Shown here in pieces: positions 43,691-52,600 of a DNA stretch of 64,000 bases (the stretch's first letter is position 1; every line of letters begins with the position of its first letter). Source of the DNA: Urbifossiella limnaea (GTDB taxonomy: Bacteria > Planctomycetota > Planctomycetia > Gemmatales > Gemmataceae); NCBI RefSeq assembly GCF_007747215.1, contig NZ_CP036273.1:1782322-1846321 (forward strand). The letters are read 5' to 3'. Both the position numbers and the translations under genes were made by a program. Under the pieces are notes generated by a model, which was given only the letters and a program-made list of their open reading frames with translations, did not search any database and had not been told where the DNA came from.

Positions 43691-45280
43691 ATGCGCCGCG
43701 TTCTGCTCGGCGGGCTCGGGCTCGCGTTCGGAGTGTTCGGCCGCCCGGCGCTGGCCCAGGACAGCAACCCCGCCGCCTCACCCAACCCCGTGCAGCGGGC
43801 CGCCCGCCTCGGCCGGCCGAGCGTCGCCGGGGCGCCCGTCGGCGACCCGGGCATCACCCCGGCTTCGGCGGTGCTCATCCCCCGGCAGGCGCCTGCGCCC
43901 ATCGGCGCGCCGGCCATCCCGGCGCCGATGCCCGGCCCGATGGGCGCCGCCCCGAAGACGAGCGGCCCGCCCAGCATCACCATGAGCCGCGACCAGCTGC
44001 CGACGGCGGGGCTCGGCGCGGCGGCGAACCCGGTCGTGATCGGGCAGGGCACGCCGTTCATTGTGGGGCAAGGGGCACCGGTCGTGGTGGGGCCGGAGGG
44101 CGTAGTGCCCGGCGACTGCGGCCCGATGGGCTGCCCGACGCCGGTGATGGACGCCCCGCTGACCGCCGGCGGCCCCGCGTTCCCGGCGCTCGGCCGGCTG
44201 TTCGGCCTCGGCTGCGACCGCACCTGGGTCAGCGGCGAGTACCTGATGTGGTGGACCAAGAGCACCCAGCTGCCGCCGCTGGCTGCCACCGGGATCGTCG
44301 ACCCGTCCGGGAACGGCGGCATCCTCGCGCAGCAGAACCTCCTCGCCGGGTCGTTCGGCGAGACGCTCCACGGCGGTGCCCGCTTCGGCATCGGCCACTG
44401 GTTCACCGACGAGCAGCGGCGCGGCGTGGACGCCCGGTTCTTCTTCCTGTTCAAGAACGGCAGCACGTTCACCGCCAACTCGGTGCAGTACCCGACGCTG
44501 TTCCTGCCGTTCAACAACGTGAACACGCCGGTCGGCCCGACCGGCAACGTGGTCGCCGCCCCGGGCATCGCCGCCGGCGGCATCGCGGTCACGCTGGAGA
44601 ACTCGCTGTGGGGCGCGGAGGTGAACTACCGCCGCTTCCTGTTCGGGAACGCGTGCGCCCGCGTCGACGGGCTGGCCGGCTTCCGGTACATGAACTTCAC
44701 CGAGACGCTGACCATCAACGAGACTGCGGCGCTGCTGCCGACGGCACCGTTCACCGGCGCCCCGGGCACGATTACCGACCGGTTCCGCGCCGACAACAAC
44801 TTCTACGGCGGCCAGTTCGGGATGACCGGCGAGGTGCGCCGCGGGCGGTGGTTTGTCGACGGCCGGGCGACGGTCGCGTTAGGCACCGTGCAGCAGACGG
44901 CGGAGATCAACGGCGGGCAGTCGCGGCTGCTGCCGAACGGCACGGTCGGGCAGTACGCCGGTGGCCTGTACGCGCAGCCGGGGGCGAACATCGGCACGTA
45001 CACGCAGAACAAGTTCGCGGTGATGCCGGAGGCGGGGATCAACCTCGGCTACCACATCACCCCGGGCTGGCGGGTGTTCGTGGGCTACAACGTCCTGTAC
45101 CTCAGCAGCGTGCTGCGGCCGGCGAACGTGATCGACACCAACATCGACGCCGCCCGCATCCCGAACTTCGCGGTGCCCGGCAACCCGGCCCCCCTGCCGT
45201 ACCCGCGGCCGCAGCCGCAACTGACCACGACCGACTTCTTCGCCCAGGGCATCAACTTCGGCATGCAGTGGACGTGGTGA
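43691..45280 (+). CDS. BBP7-family outer membrane beta-barrel protein
   Basis: The protein has 529 residues. A signal peptide (RRVLLGGLGLAFGVFGRPALA) is followed by a Pro/Gly/Ala-rich linker of about 140 residues. The barrel begins at CDRTWVSGEYLMWWTKSTQL, with strands such as GGARFGIGHWF, VDARFFFLFK, VNYRRFLF, VDGLAGFRYMNF and GQFGMTGEVRRGRWFVDGRA, and ends in an aromatic strand (GINFGMQWTW) like many outer-membrane barrels. BBP7 is a planctomycete-specific barrel family first seen in Pirellula. The pore or ligand is unknown. Confidence 0.92.
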   Translation: MRRVLLGGLGLAFGVFGRPALAQDSNPAASPNPVQRAARLGRPSVAGAPVGDPGITPASAVLIPRQAPAPIGAPAIPAPMPGPMGAAPKTSGPPSITMSRDQLPTAGLGAAANPVVIGQGTPFIVGQGAPVVVGPEGVVPGDCGPMGCPTPVMDAPLTAGGPAFPALGRLFGLGCDRTWVSGEYLMWWTKSTQLPPLAATGIVDPSGNGGILAQQNLLAGSFGETLHGGARFGIGHWFTDEQRRGVDARFFFLFKNGSTFTANSVQYPTLFLPFNNVNTPVGPTGNVVAAPGIAAGGIAVTLENSLWGAEVNYRRFLFGNACARVDGLAGFRYMNFTETLTINETAALLPTAPFTGAPGTITDRFRADNNFYGGQFGMTGEVRRGRWFVDGRATVALGTVQQTAEINGGQSRLLPNGTVGQYAGGLYAQPGANIGTYTQNKFAVMPEAGINLGYHITPGWRVFVGYNVLYLSSVLRPANVIDTNIDAARIPNFAVPGNPAPLPYPRPQPQLTTTDFFAQGINFGMQWTW

Positions 45281-45299
45281 CCGGAAGGGACCGCGGACG

Positions 45300-45331
45300 A
45301 AAGCCCGGGGACGGCCGTCCCCGGGCTTTTT
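45300..45331 (+). terminator. Intrinsic terminator after BBP7 gene
   Basis: AAAGCCCGGGGAC (45300-45312) pairs with GTCCCCGGGCTTT (45317-45329) around a GGCC loop, followed by TTCG. It sits between the BBP7 gene and the converging dgkA gene and may stop transcription from both sides. Confidence 0.88.
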
Positions 45332-45333
45332 CG

Positions 45334-45723
45334 TTACCCCGGCAGCAGGTGGAACAGGACCAGCAGCTTCCGCCCGAACACCAGCGTGCCGACCACCGCG
45401 GCCGTCGCCCCCGCGACCAACACCGCCCCCGCGGCGATGTCCAGGCAGCCCACGATGCGGTTCTTCGCGTCGGCGTCCAGGCCGTGGAACAGCGTCTCGA
45501 TCGCGCTGTTGAGTAACTCCGCGGTCATGACGCCGCCGACGCACAGCAGCACGACGCACCACTCCCACACGTCGAGGCCGAGGACGGCGGCGGCGGTCAG
45601 CGCCAGCGCCGCGAAGAAGAAGTGGACGCTGAAGCTGGAGTGCCCGCGGACGCCGAGCTTCACCCCGCGCGCGGCCTCGCGGAACTTGTCGCGCCACGCC
45701 CGCCGGCGCCTGGTCGGCTCCAT
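45334..45723 (-). CDS. dgkA: Diacylglycerol / undecaprenol kinase
   Basis: The protein has 129 residues with three membrane helices (FSVHFFFAALALTAAAVLGL, VVLLCVGGVMTAELLNSAIE, IAAGAVLVAGATAAVVGTLV). The catalytic core AELLNSAIETLFHGLDADAK matches the family's E-x-x-N-T-A-I-E sequence. The N-terminal amphipathic part is basic (EPTRRRRAWRDKFREAARG). It phosphorylates diacylglycerol or undecaprenol with ATP at the inner membrane. It lies 17 nt downstream of lptD in the same direction, so co-expression with LPS transport is likely. Substrate preference cannot be told. Confidence 0.93.
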   Translation of the reverse strand: MEPTRRRRAWRDKFREAARGVKLGVRGHSSFSVHFFFAALALTAAAVLGLDVWEWCVVLLCVGGVMTAELLNSAIETLFHGLDADAKNRIVGCLDIAAGAVLVAGATAAVVGTLVFGRKLLVLFHLLPG

Positions 45724-45740
45724 CCGCCCCTCCGCGCCGG

Positions 45741-48509
45741 TCACCGCTGGTTGAGCCCGCCGATGCCGCCGCCGAGCCGGCTCTGTGCCGAGTACGCCAC
45801 CAGGTTCGGGACCAGCAGGAACTGCACGCCGAAGTTGTTCACCAGGGCGTTGTACGTCACCCCCAGCGTGAACGTCATGTCCGACCCGGTGCGGGTCACA
45901 CTGAACGAGTTCGTCAGCGCCTGCTGCATGCCGAAGTCGTAGCTCACGCCCACGTTCGTGAAGTACCGCCGGCTGAGCTGGTACGTCACCGAGCCGGTCA
46001 CGGCCTTGCTGTTCAGCGGGTCCGTCTGCCGGTAGCCGACGTAGAAGCTCGTGCGGTCCGGGCGGTCCAGGCTGGCGCCCACGTTCCAGTAGCGGGCGCC
46101 CAGGTCGAACGGGTCCACCCACCCGGCCGACATCAGCGCCACCCGGTCGCCGACGTTCCACAGCCCGTCGTACTCCAGGAACGCCCACGGGTGGTCGAAG
46201 TTGTCCCGCGCCGGGTTCGGGAAGAACGACGCCCCCAGGTTCAGGCTGAACACGTCCACCGTGTGCTCGAGGCCCGGGTAGCCGCGCTTCGTCTGGAAGC
46301 GGTTGCGGTTCTCCAGCCGCAGCACGTGCATGTCGTCGAGCGTGTCGGTGCGGTTGTCCACGACGCGGCGGATGGCGTACCGCTGGGCGTCGTACACCGG
46401 CGAGTACGCCAGGGCCAACCCCTCCGCGCCGGGGAGGTTCTGCGGGAAGTAGGTGCGGGCGTAGTTGTAGGTGTAGTCGGTGGTGTCGTCGTTGAGCCGG
46501 TCGAGTTGCGGCAGGTTCGTGTATGCCGTGCTGGACTGGGCGTAGTAGTAGTCGGCCCCCACGCTCGCCTTGTGGTACAGCCCGCGGACGTTCAGCAGTT
46601 CGCTGGTGGCGCTCTCGTACAGCCGCGAGAACGGCAGGTTCGCACGGAGGCCGCCGCCGCCGTACACCCGGCCGAGGTCGTCGCCGGTGAGGGCCTGCGT
46701 GTAGTACGCCAGGTCGAGGGTGCCGTAGGGGGCCAGCCGCACCGGGCCGAGGTCGAACGGGACGCTCACCTCCTGGTTCAGGTTGAACCGGCCCGTGTCC
46801 ACGTAGCGGTCGGTCGGCAGCACGGCGAACGGGTTCTGCTGCGACGGCCGCAGCATCGCGTACCCGGCGTTGGCCCGGGCGTTGTAGTTGATGAGGTCCC
46901 AGAACGACTCGCCGGTAATGGCGCCGTCCACCCGCGGCAGCCACATCGTCTGCGTCATCCAGTTGCGGTCGATCTTCGGCTGCAGGAGCGCCGCGGCCCA
47001 CATGTTCCGGTAGCGGTGCGTCAGGTACGCGAACGTGTCCTGGTTCGGCCCGAGGTCGAACTCCGCCTTGTAGAACTGTTCGAGGAAGTTCTGGTCGCTC
47101 AGGTACGACAGCTGCCCCTGGAAGTAGGTGTCGGCGCCGAACAGCTCCTGCTGGTGCCGCCACTGCCCGCGGCCGCGGAAGTCCGGGTGCGTCGGCTCCA
47201 CGCCGCGACCGCCGCCGACCACGTCCACGCCGCCGTCGGACAGGCCGTAGAGCCGCAAGAACCCGCGGCCGGGCGAGTAGCCGCGGTCGGGGTCGGGCGG
47301 CAGCGTGTAGTCGTAGTTGGTGCCGGCGGCCGGGCCGCGGTCGCTGAGGTAGTCGAGGTCCATCCGCCACCGGTGACCGGCGGGCGGGCGCAGCGCCAGC
47401 AGCTTGTACACGTCCCAGGTGGTGTACACCTGCGTGCCGAAGATGCGGTCCTGGCCGAGGCCGATGGCCGTGAGCGGCCCGAGCGGGTCGTTCGCGTCCA
47501 CCTTCAGGTACGGCAGGTAGAACACCGGCACGTCGGCCAGCCGGGTGACGGCATTCCGTATGGTCAGGATGCGCTCCGGCGCCTCGACCGGGTTGCCGTC
47601 GAAGTCGCGGTACGGGATGCCGAAGATGTTGGTCGGCTGCACGGTCCGCTCGCGGAGCGCGGCGCGGGTGCTGGTGAGCTGGAACCCGGGGTCCGACGGC
47701 AGCTTGCTGGAGTAGGCCGAGCCGTCGAGGATTTCCCAGTTCTCGCGGTCGAGCCGGCGGATTTCCTTGCCCGTCAGGTGGACGCCGTCGGGCGCCTGGC
47801 GGGTGGCCATCTCCAGGTCGGCGTTCACCGCCACGGCCCGGTTCCGGGCCACGTCGTAATAAATTTCCTCGGCCCGCAGTGTCTGCCCGACGGTGTCCTT
47901 GGCGGCGGCGGACACGGTGCGGATGACGACGTTGCCGGTGAGATAGATCTCGACCTCGCGCTTGGTCTCGGGGCTGGCCTCGAAGCCCTCGGCGACGTTG
48001 TTCACCTTCGTGCCGGTGACCCACACCACGGCCGAGTCGGTGGCGAACTCCATCGCCGGCTGCGGCTTGCCGCCCTTGTCTGTGCCGGGCGACACGGAGA
48101 CGATTACGCCGCCCGTGAAGACGATGCGCTGGGTGCTGGCGTCGAGCTGTTCGCTGCTGATGTTGAACAGGCGGCCGTAGCGGCGGGCGAACTGGAAGCT
48201 GCGCCCGGGGGTGCCGGGGAGCGGAATGGTCATCCCCTCGGGGAGGTTCAGGTCCGGGACGCGTGTGCGCGGCGGCGTGCCGGGCGGCGGCTGCACGGCG
48301 GGCGGCAGCTGGTAGGCGGTGCGCGGCGGCACGGCCGGGGCAGGCGCCATGAGGCCGTCGGTCGGCAGCGGGAAGTCCTGGCCCGGCTGCGCGGCGACGG
48401 GCAACCCGCGGACCGCGCCGGGCTGGAACGCCGGGGCGGTGCCGGGCTGCGCCGCGGCGGGGGCGGCGAGGACCGCCCCGAAACAGAGTGCCAGCCAACG
48501 CCTGACCAC
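45741..48509 (-). CDS. lptD: LPS-assembly outer membrane protein LptD
   Basis: The protein has 922 residues from GTG 48509 with GGAGG upstream. The signal peptide (WLALCFGAVLAAPAAA) is followed by a Pro-rich linker and an OstA-like beta-jellyroll (RIVFTGGVIVSVS, LRAEEIYYDVARNRAVAVNA). The barrel has the conserved ADVPVFYLPYLKVD motif, FGIPYRDF, and many Tyr-rich strands to the end (GVTYNALVNNFGVQFLL). It inserts lipopolysaccharide into the outer leaflet; about 140 residues longer than the E. coli protein (784), mostly in the N-terminal linker. The LptE partner is not in the window. Together with DgkA it forms a likely envelope-lipid operon. Confidence 0.93.
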   Translation of the reverse strand: MVRRWLALCFGAVLAAPAAAQPGTAPAFQPGAVRGLPVAAQPGQDFPLPTDGLMAPAPAVPPRTAYQLPPAVQPPPGTPPRTRVPDLNLPEGMTIPLPGTPGRSFQFARRYGRLFNISSEQLDASTQRIVFTGGVIVSVSPGTDKGGKPQPAMEFATDSAVVWVTGTKVNNVAEGFEASPETKREVEIYLTGNVVIRTVSAAAKDTVGQTLRAEEIYYDVARNRAVAVNADLEMATRQAPDGVHLTGKEIRRLDRENWEILDGSAYSSKLPSDPGFQLTSTRAALRERTVQPTNIFGIPYRDFDGNPVEAPERILTIRNAVTRLADVPVFYLPYLKVDANDPLGPLTAIGLGQDRIFGTQVYTTWDVYKLLALRPPAGHRWRMDLDYLSDRGPAAGTNYDYTLPPDPDRGYSPGRGFLRLYGLSDGGVDVVGGGRGVEPTHPDFRGRGQWRHQQELFGADTYFQGQLSYLSDQNFLEQFYKAEFDLGPNQDTFAYLTHRYRNMWAAALLQPKIDRNWMTQTMWLPRVDGAITGESFWDLINYNARANAGYAMLRPSQQNPFAVLPTDRYVDTGRFNLNQEVSVPFDLGPVRLAPYGTLDLAYYTQALTGDDLGRVYGGGGLRANLPFSRLYESATSELLNVRGLYHKASVGADYYYAQSSTAYTNLPQLDRLNDDTTDYTYNYARTYFPQNLPGAEGLALAYSPVYDAQRYAIRRVVDNRTDTLDDMHVLRLENRNRFQTKRGYPGLEHTVDVFSLNLGASFFPNPARDNFDHPWAFLEYDGLWNVGDRVALMSAGWVDPFDLGARYWNVGASLDRPDRTSFYVGYRQTDPLNSKAVTGSVTYQLSRRYFTNVGVSYDFGMQQALTNSFSVTRTGSDMTFTLGVTYNALVNNFGVQFLLVPNLVAYSAQSRLGGGIGGLNQR

Positions 48510-48701
48510 GGCGCCTCCGAGGTCGCGCGGCCCCCCGGCCGCGGTCGCATCGATGTCGTCGGGAGTCGATCGAGCAGCGGCGTATAGGCCGGGGTGCGGG
48601 GCGATTCAAGCCGGGCTGACGGGGGAACTGTCGGCCGGCCCCTGGCACCGACCCGCCCCCGCCGGTTAAGATGTGACGACTGCGTGACCCGGGAGGGCGA
48701 G

Positions 48702-49466
48702 ATGCGTTTGATCCGTTCGCGCGACTGGTTGGCGGCTGCGGTCGGCGTCGTCGCGTTGGGGTGCGGTCGCGAGGCGCCGTCGCCCGCCGTGGCGGTCGCG
48801 GAGCCGGCGGTGGCACCCGTCGCACCCGCGCCGGCTGCGGTTGCGGCGCAGGCGCCGCAACCGCCCGCGCCGCTACCTCAGCCGCCCGCGCCGCCGCCGG
48901 TGTTCCCGTTCCCGACCGACACCGCAGGGAAGGAGTTGCCGAAGGTGGTCGCCCCGCAGCCGCCCGCGCCGCTCCCGGTCGATCGCTTCGGAGCCGCCCC
49001 GAAGGAGCGCGCTCCTGCGGCCGCCGTCCGCCCGGATTCGCTCGGCAAGTTGGCTGCCGTGCCGCCGCCGGCGCTGCCGAAGCGGCCCGCCGGGTTCGCG
49101 CCGCACGCCCCTGCCGAGCGGGTGCCGCTCGACCTGGGCGTGGGCGCCGACGCCGTACCGGCGCGGCCGTCGTTCGCGGTGCCGCCGGTCGAGGTGGTGC
49201 GGGCGCCGGACGTGACCCAGCCGCCGCCGCTGGCGTCGCTGGCGAGGCAGGTGCCGGACCGGGCGAGTTTGGATGACCCGTCGGCGGAGCCGGCCGGGGC
49301 GGTGATCGTGAACCGCGTGGTGAACCCGGCGGTCGTGCGGGCCGAGTTCTGGCGGATGGTGCTACCGGACCCGTTCGAACTGGCGGCGCAGGTGCGGCCG
49401 GTGGTGCCGCCGGCCGCGGACCCGGGGCTGACGCCGGTGACGGTGAACCCGATGCGGCCGCGATAG
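48702..49466 (+). CDS. Proline/alanine-rich lipoprotein, unknown function
   Basis: The protein has 254 residues from ATG 48702 with GGGAGGGCGAG upstream. The lipoprotein signal is RDWLAAAVGVVALGC, with the lipobox ending at Cys23. The mature chain begins GREAPSPAV and is dominated by Pro/Ala repeats (AQAPQPPAPLPQPPAPPPV, twice with variation), so it is probably an extended tether. The C-terminal 70 residues are more ordered (PAVVRAEFWRMVLPDPFELA). No domain is recognised. It is likely anchored to the inner or outer membrane. Confidence 0.75.
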   Translation: MRLIRSRDWLAAAVGVVALGCGREAPSPAVAVAEPAVAPVAPAPAAVAAQAPQPPAPLPQPPAPPPVFPFPTDTAGKELPKVVAPQPPAPLPVDRFGAAPKERAPAAAVRPDSLGKLAAVPPPALPKRPAGFAPHAPAERVPLDLGVGADAVPARPSFAVPPVEVVRAPDVTQPPPLASLARQVPDRASLDDPSAEPAGAVIVNRVVNPAVVRAEFWRMVLPDPFELAAQVRPVVPPAADPGLTPVTVNPMRPR

Positions 49467-49477
49467 GCGGCGGAAAT

Positions 49478-49608
49478 CGGATTAACCACAGAGTCACAGA
49501 GAGCACAGAGGAAAGACAGAAGACCGAGACGAAACATGGTTTGAAATCATGTACTGTCTCAGTCTTGTGTCTTTCCTCTGTGCCCTCTGTGACTCTGTGG
49601 TTGATCCG
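49478..49608. repeat. 131-bp imperfect inverted repeat (61-bp arms)
   Basis: The left arm (49478-49538) begins CGGATTAACCACAGAGTCAC and the right arm (49548-49608) is its complement at 54 of 61 positions, with a 9-nt loop (GTTTGAAAT). It is distinctly A/T-richer than its surroundings and lies between two converging genes. The ACCACAGAGTCACAGAG-type sequence is a common dispersed intergenic repeat of many bacteria; it may act as a bidirectional terminator or be a MITE-like element. Confidence 0.85.
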
Positions 49609-49619
49609 GCTTTACTGCG

Positions 49620-52600
49620 TCAACGCACCCGGCGGCGCTCCTGGTACAGCCCCGGCGTCGTCGGCTCGTCGCTCACGAACCACGGCACGCCGTTCCGCAG
49701 GTACATCTTCCGCTGCTCGGCGCCGTTCAGCGGCCGAGCGCCCACCCGGCCGAACACGCCGATCTGGTTGCCGGCCTCGTCCACGGCGCGGTCGCGGTCC
49801 AGGCCGCGGGCGATGCTCAGAATCTTCCCCTCGTGCGGCTTGAACGTCGCCACCAGCCGCGGCGTTGGCTTGGGGCTGAAGCCCTCGTAGCCCGGCGTCT
49901 CCGGCGACGTGATCTGCACCACCCGCATCCCGTTCTTGCCGTCGGCGACGTAGCCGATGAGGCTCGTGTACGTCATCCCGAGCTTGATGTCGCGCACGTC
50001 GTTCATGCAGCCGCCGGCGTTGAACACCTGGTCCACCTTCGGCTCGGCCGCGTTCACGATGTCGAGGATCACCAGCCCGCGCGACCCGGCGGCGACGTAG
50101 GCGTACGTGCGGGCCAGGTAGATGCTGTGGGCGTCGGCCCCCATGCGGATCAGCGACTTCGGCTGCGGCGCCGCCGGGTCGGTGATGTCCAGCACCTTCA
50201 CGCCCTCCTCGTCGCAGACGTAGCAGTAGCGCAGCTGCGTCGCCACCATCCGCGGCTTCTTCAGGAACGGCTCGCCGACCACGTTCACCACCCGCGGCTC
50301 GGTCGGCTTGTCGATGTCGATGACGACCAGCCCGGCGTCGCACGACACGAACAGGTGCGTGCCGTGGACGTGGGCGTGCCGCGCCCCGCACAGCAGGCCG
50401 TTCGGGTTGAACGTCACCGCCCGCTTCAGGAAGTTGTTCACCGGGTTGCCGTCGAGCGTCGCGGCCGCGCCGGTGACGATGAGCCCCTCGTACTTGTCGC
50501 AGATGTAGAGGTAGCCGAACAGCGGGTGGATCGGCTGCTCCTTGTTCGCCGGGCTCATCTTGCGGGTCGGGTCCACGGCCGGCGTACACGGCGCCGCCAC
50601 GTAGGTGGCGTAGCGCGACGGCAAGTAGAATCGCTGCCCGGCCGGCGACACAGGGGCCGTCGTGATGCGCTCGGCGAAGCCCTTGTGGTCGATGAACGCG
50701 ATGTCGAACACGCGGACGCCGGCGTCGCCGCACGCGGCGTAGAGGAACTCGCCGCGATTCTGCACCATCAGCACCTCGGACTTCTTGAACGGCCGCACCA
50801 ACCCCGTGAGCACGTCGCGGCCCGGGTGCTCGTGCGAGAACTCCAGCAGGCCGCCGCGCTCGACGTGCTTGCGGTAGTGGTCGGGGAAGGCGTAGCGGTG
50901 CAGGTCGGTGCCGTACACCGCCTGCGGCTCGCTCGACTCGGCCACGTTCACGCCGAACAAGCCTTCCTCGCCGGCCGCCGCCCACGCGTACTTGCCGACG
51001 AAGTTGACGAAGCCGGTGCCGTGCATCATCAGCTGGGCCATCCAGGCGTTGTTGTCGTTCCGCTGCGACAGGTGGCAGTCGCTGCACTGCTTCGTCTCGC
51101 GGACGCCCTTGCCGCGCACCGTGTGCGGCACGTTCGTACTGAACGCCTGGCCACTGTACCCCTCGGCGCTCACCGTCTGCTGCTGGATGTAGATCGTCTC
51201 GCGGTTGCCGTTCTGCGACGAGACGTGAATCGCGCAGCTGGAGCGGCTCGGGTTGATCTTGTTGCCGGTCACGTCGCCGTCGCGGGCGAGCATGTACACG
51301 TCGTCGCGGAGGGTCTGGAAGTTGTACGCGGTGTAGTTCCGCCCCACGTCGCCGTCGGCGTGGAGGTTCGGCGCCTTGATGTTGGCCCGCTGGGGCAGGT
51401 GGCACCCGAAGCAGCTCGGGTTCCACGCCGAGTGGCAGGCGATGCAGCTCATGTTGCTGTTGCCGTGGGCGGCGCACTCGGCCCCGCCCTCCAGCGCGTC
51501 CATGTCGCCCCACTCAAGCTGGCCCGTCTTCGCGTTGAAGCGGACGGTCTTGGCCAGCGCCGCCTTCGCGTTGTAGCGCGCGTGCGTGGGGTCGATCACG
51601 TCGCGGGTCTGCACCACCTCCCACCGCAGACCCGGCTCGACGCACGAGTTCTGGAAGAACCGCTTCCCGCCGCCGGGCAGGTCTTGCACCTCGAACCGCG
51701 GCTTGCCGAACGGCGTCTTCATCGCCAGCAGGTTCCGCCCGCCTTCCTCCGACGACGTGTACGACGCGGGGCCGCTCGTTTTGAGGGTGGCGTGCTTGCC
51801 CACGGTGCCGTGGCAGTCGATGCACGCGATCTCGGTCGCGGCGCGGACCTCGGCGTGGAGGCGGTTGTTGCCGTGCATGTCCTGTGAGAAGTGGCAGTCC
51901 ACGCAGTGCATCCCCTTCTCCATGTGGATGTCCATGAGGTGAACGGGCATGCCGCTGCGGCAGTCGTTGTGCGCCGCCTCCGCCTTCACCGCCGCCTTCG
52001 GCCCGGCCACGGGGTCGGCGAACTCCTTCTGCTTCTCCTCCTTGTGGAACTCCCGCGCCTTGTTCGGCCAGTCCACGCCCGCGGCCAGCAACTCGGGCGA
52101 CGGCGGGCCGACGAACGCGCCCTTGTGGTCGAGCAGGTTGCCGTGCCGGTCGCGCTTGAAGACGGCGCGGTACGCCCAGCCGTGGCTGTGGAAGTCGCCG
52201 AAGAACTGCCGGCTCGTGTGCTTGTTCAGCTGCGACAGTTCCGCGGTGAACTCGGGGTCCGACAGGTTCCCGCGGGCCGCGGACTCGTTCGGGTTCCGCA
52301 GCATGGAGCGGACCAGCTCCTCGCCGGTCGGGTTCTTCTGCTTCGCCGGGTACATCAGGTGGGCGTCGCTCTCCTCGTCCCACCACATGTAGCCGATGTA
52401 GGTGTTCATCACCGTGGTGCCGGGGTGCGTGTGGCACACCATGCACTGGCTGACCGGGATGCTGTTGGTGAACTTGTGGTCGATCGGGTGCCCCGACTGG
52501 TTCTTCGGGATCATCGGGTCGGTGTTCGCCGTCATGCCGCGGTTGCCGTACTTGGCGAACGGCCCGGAGTGGACCGGCGAGCGGTCGTTGGCGTACACGA

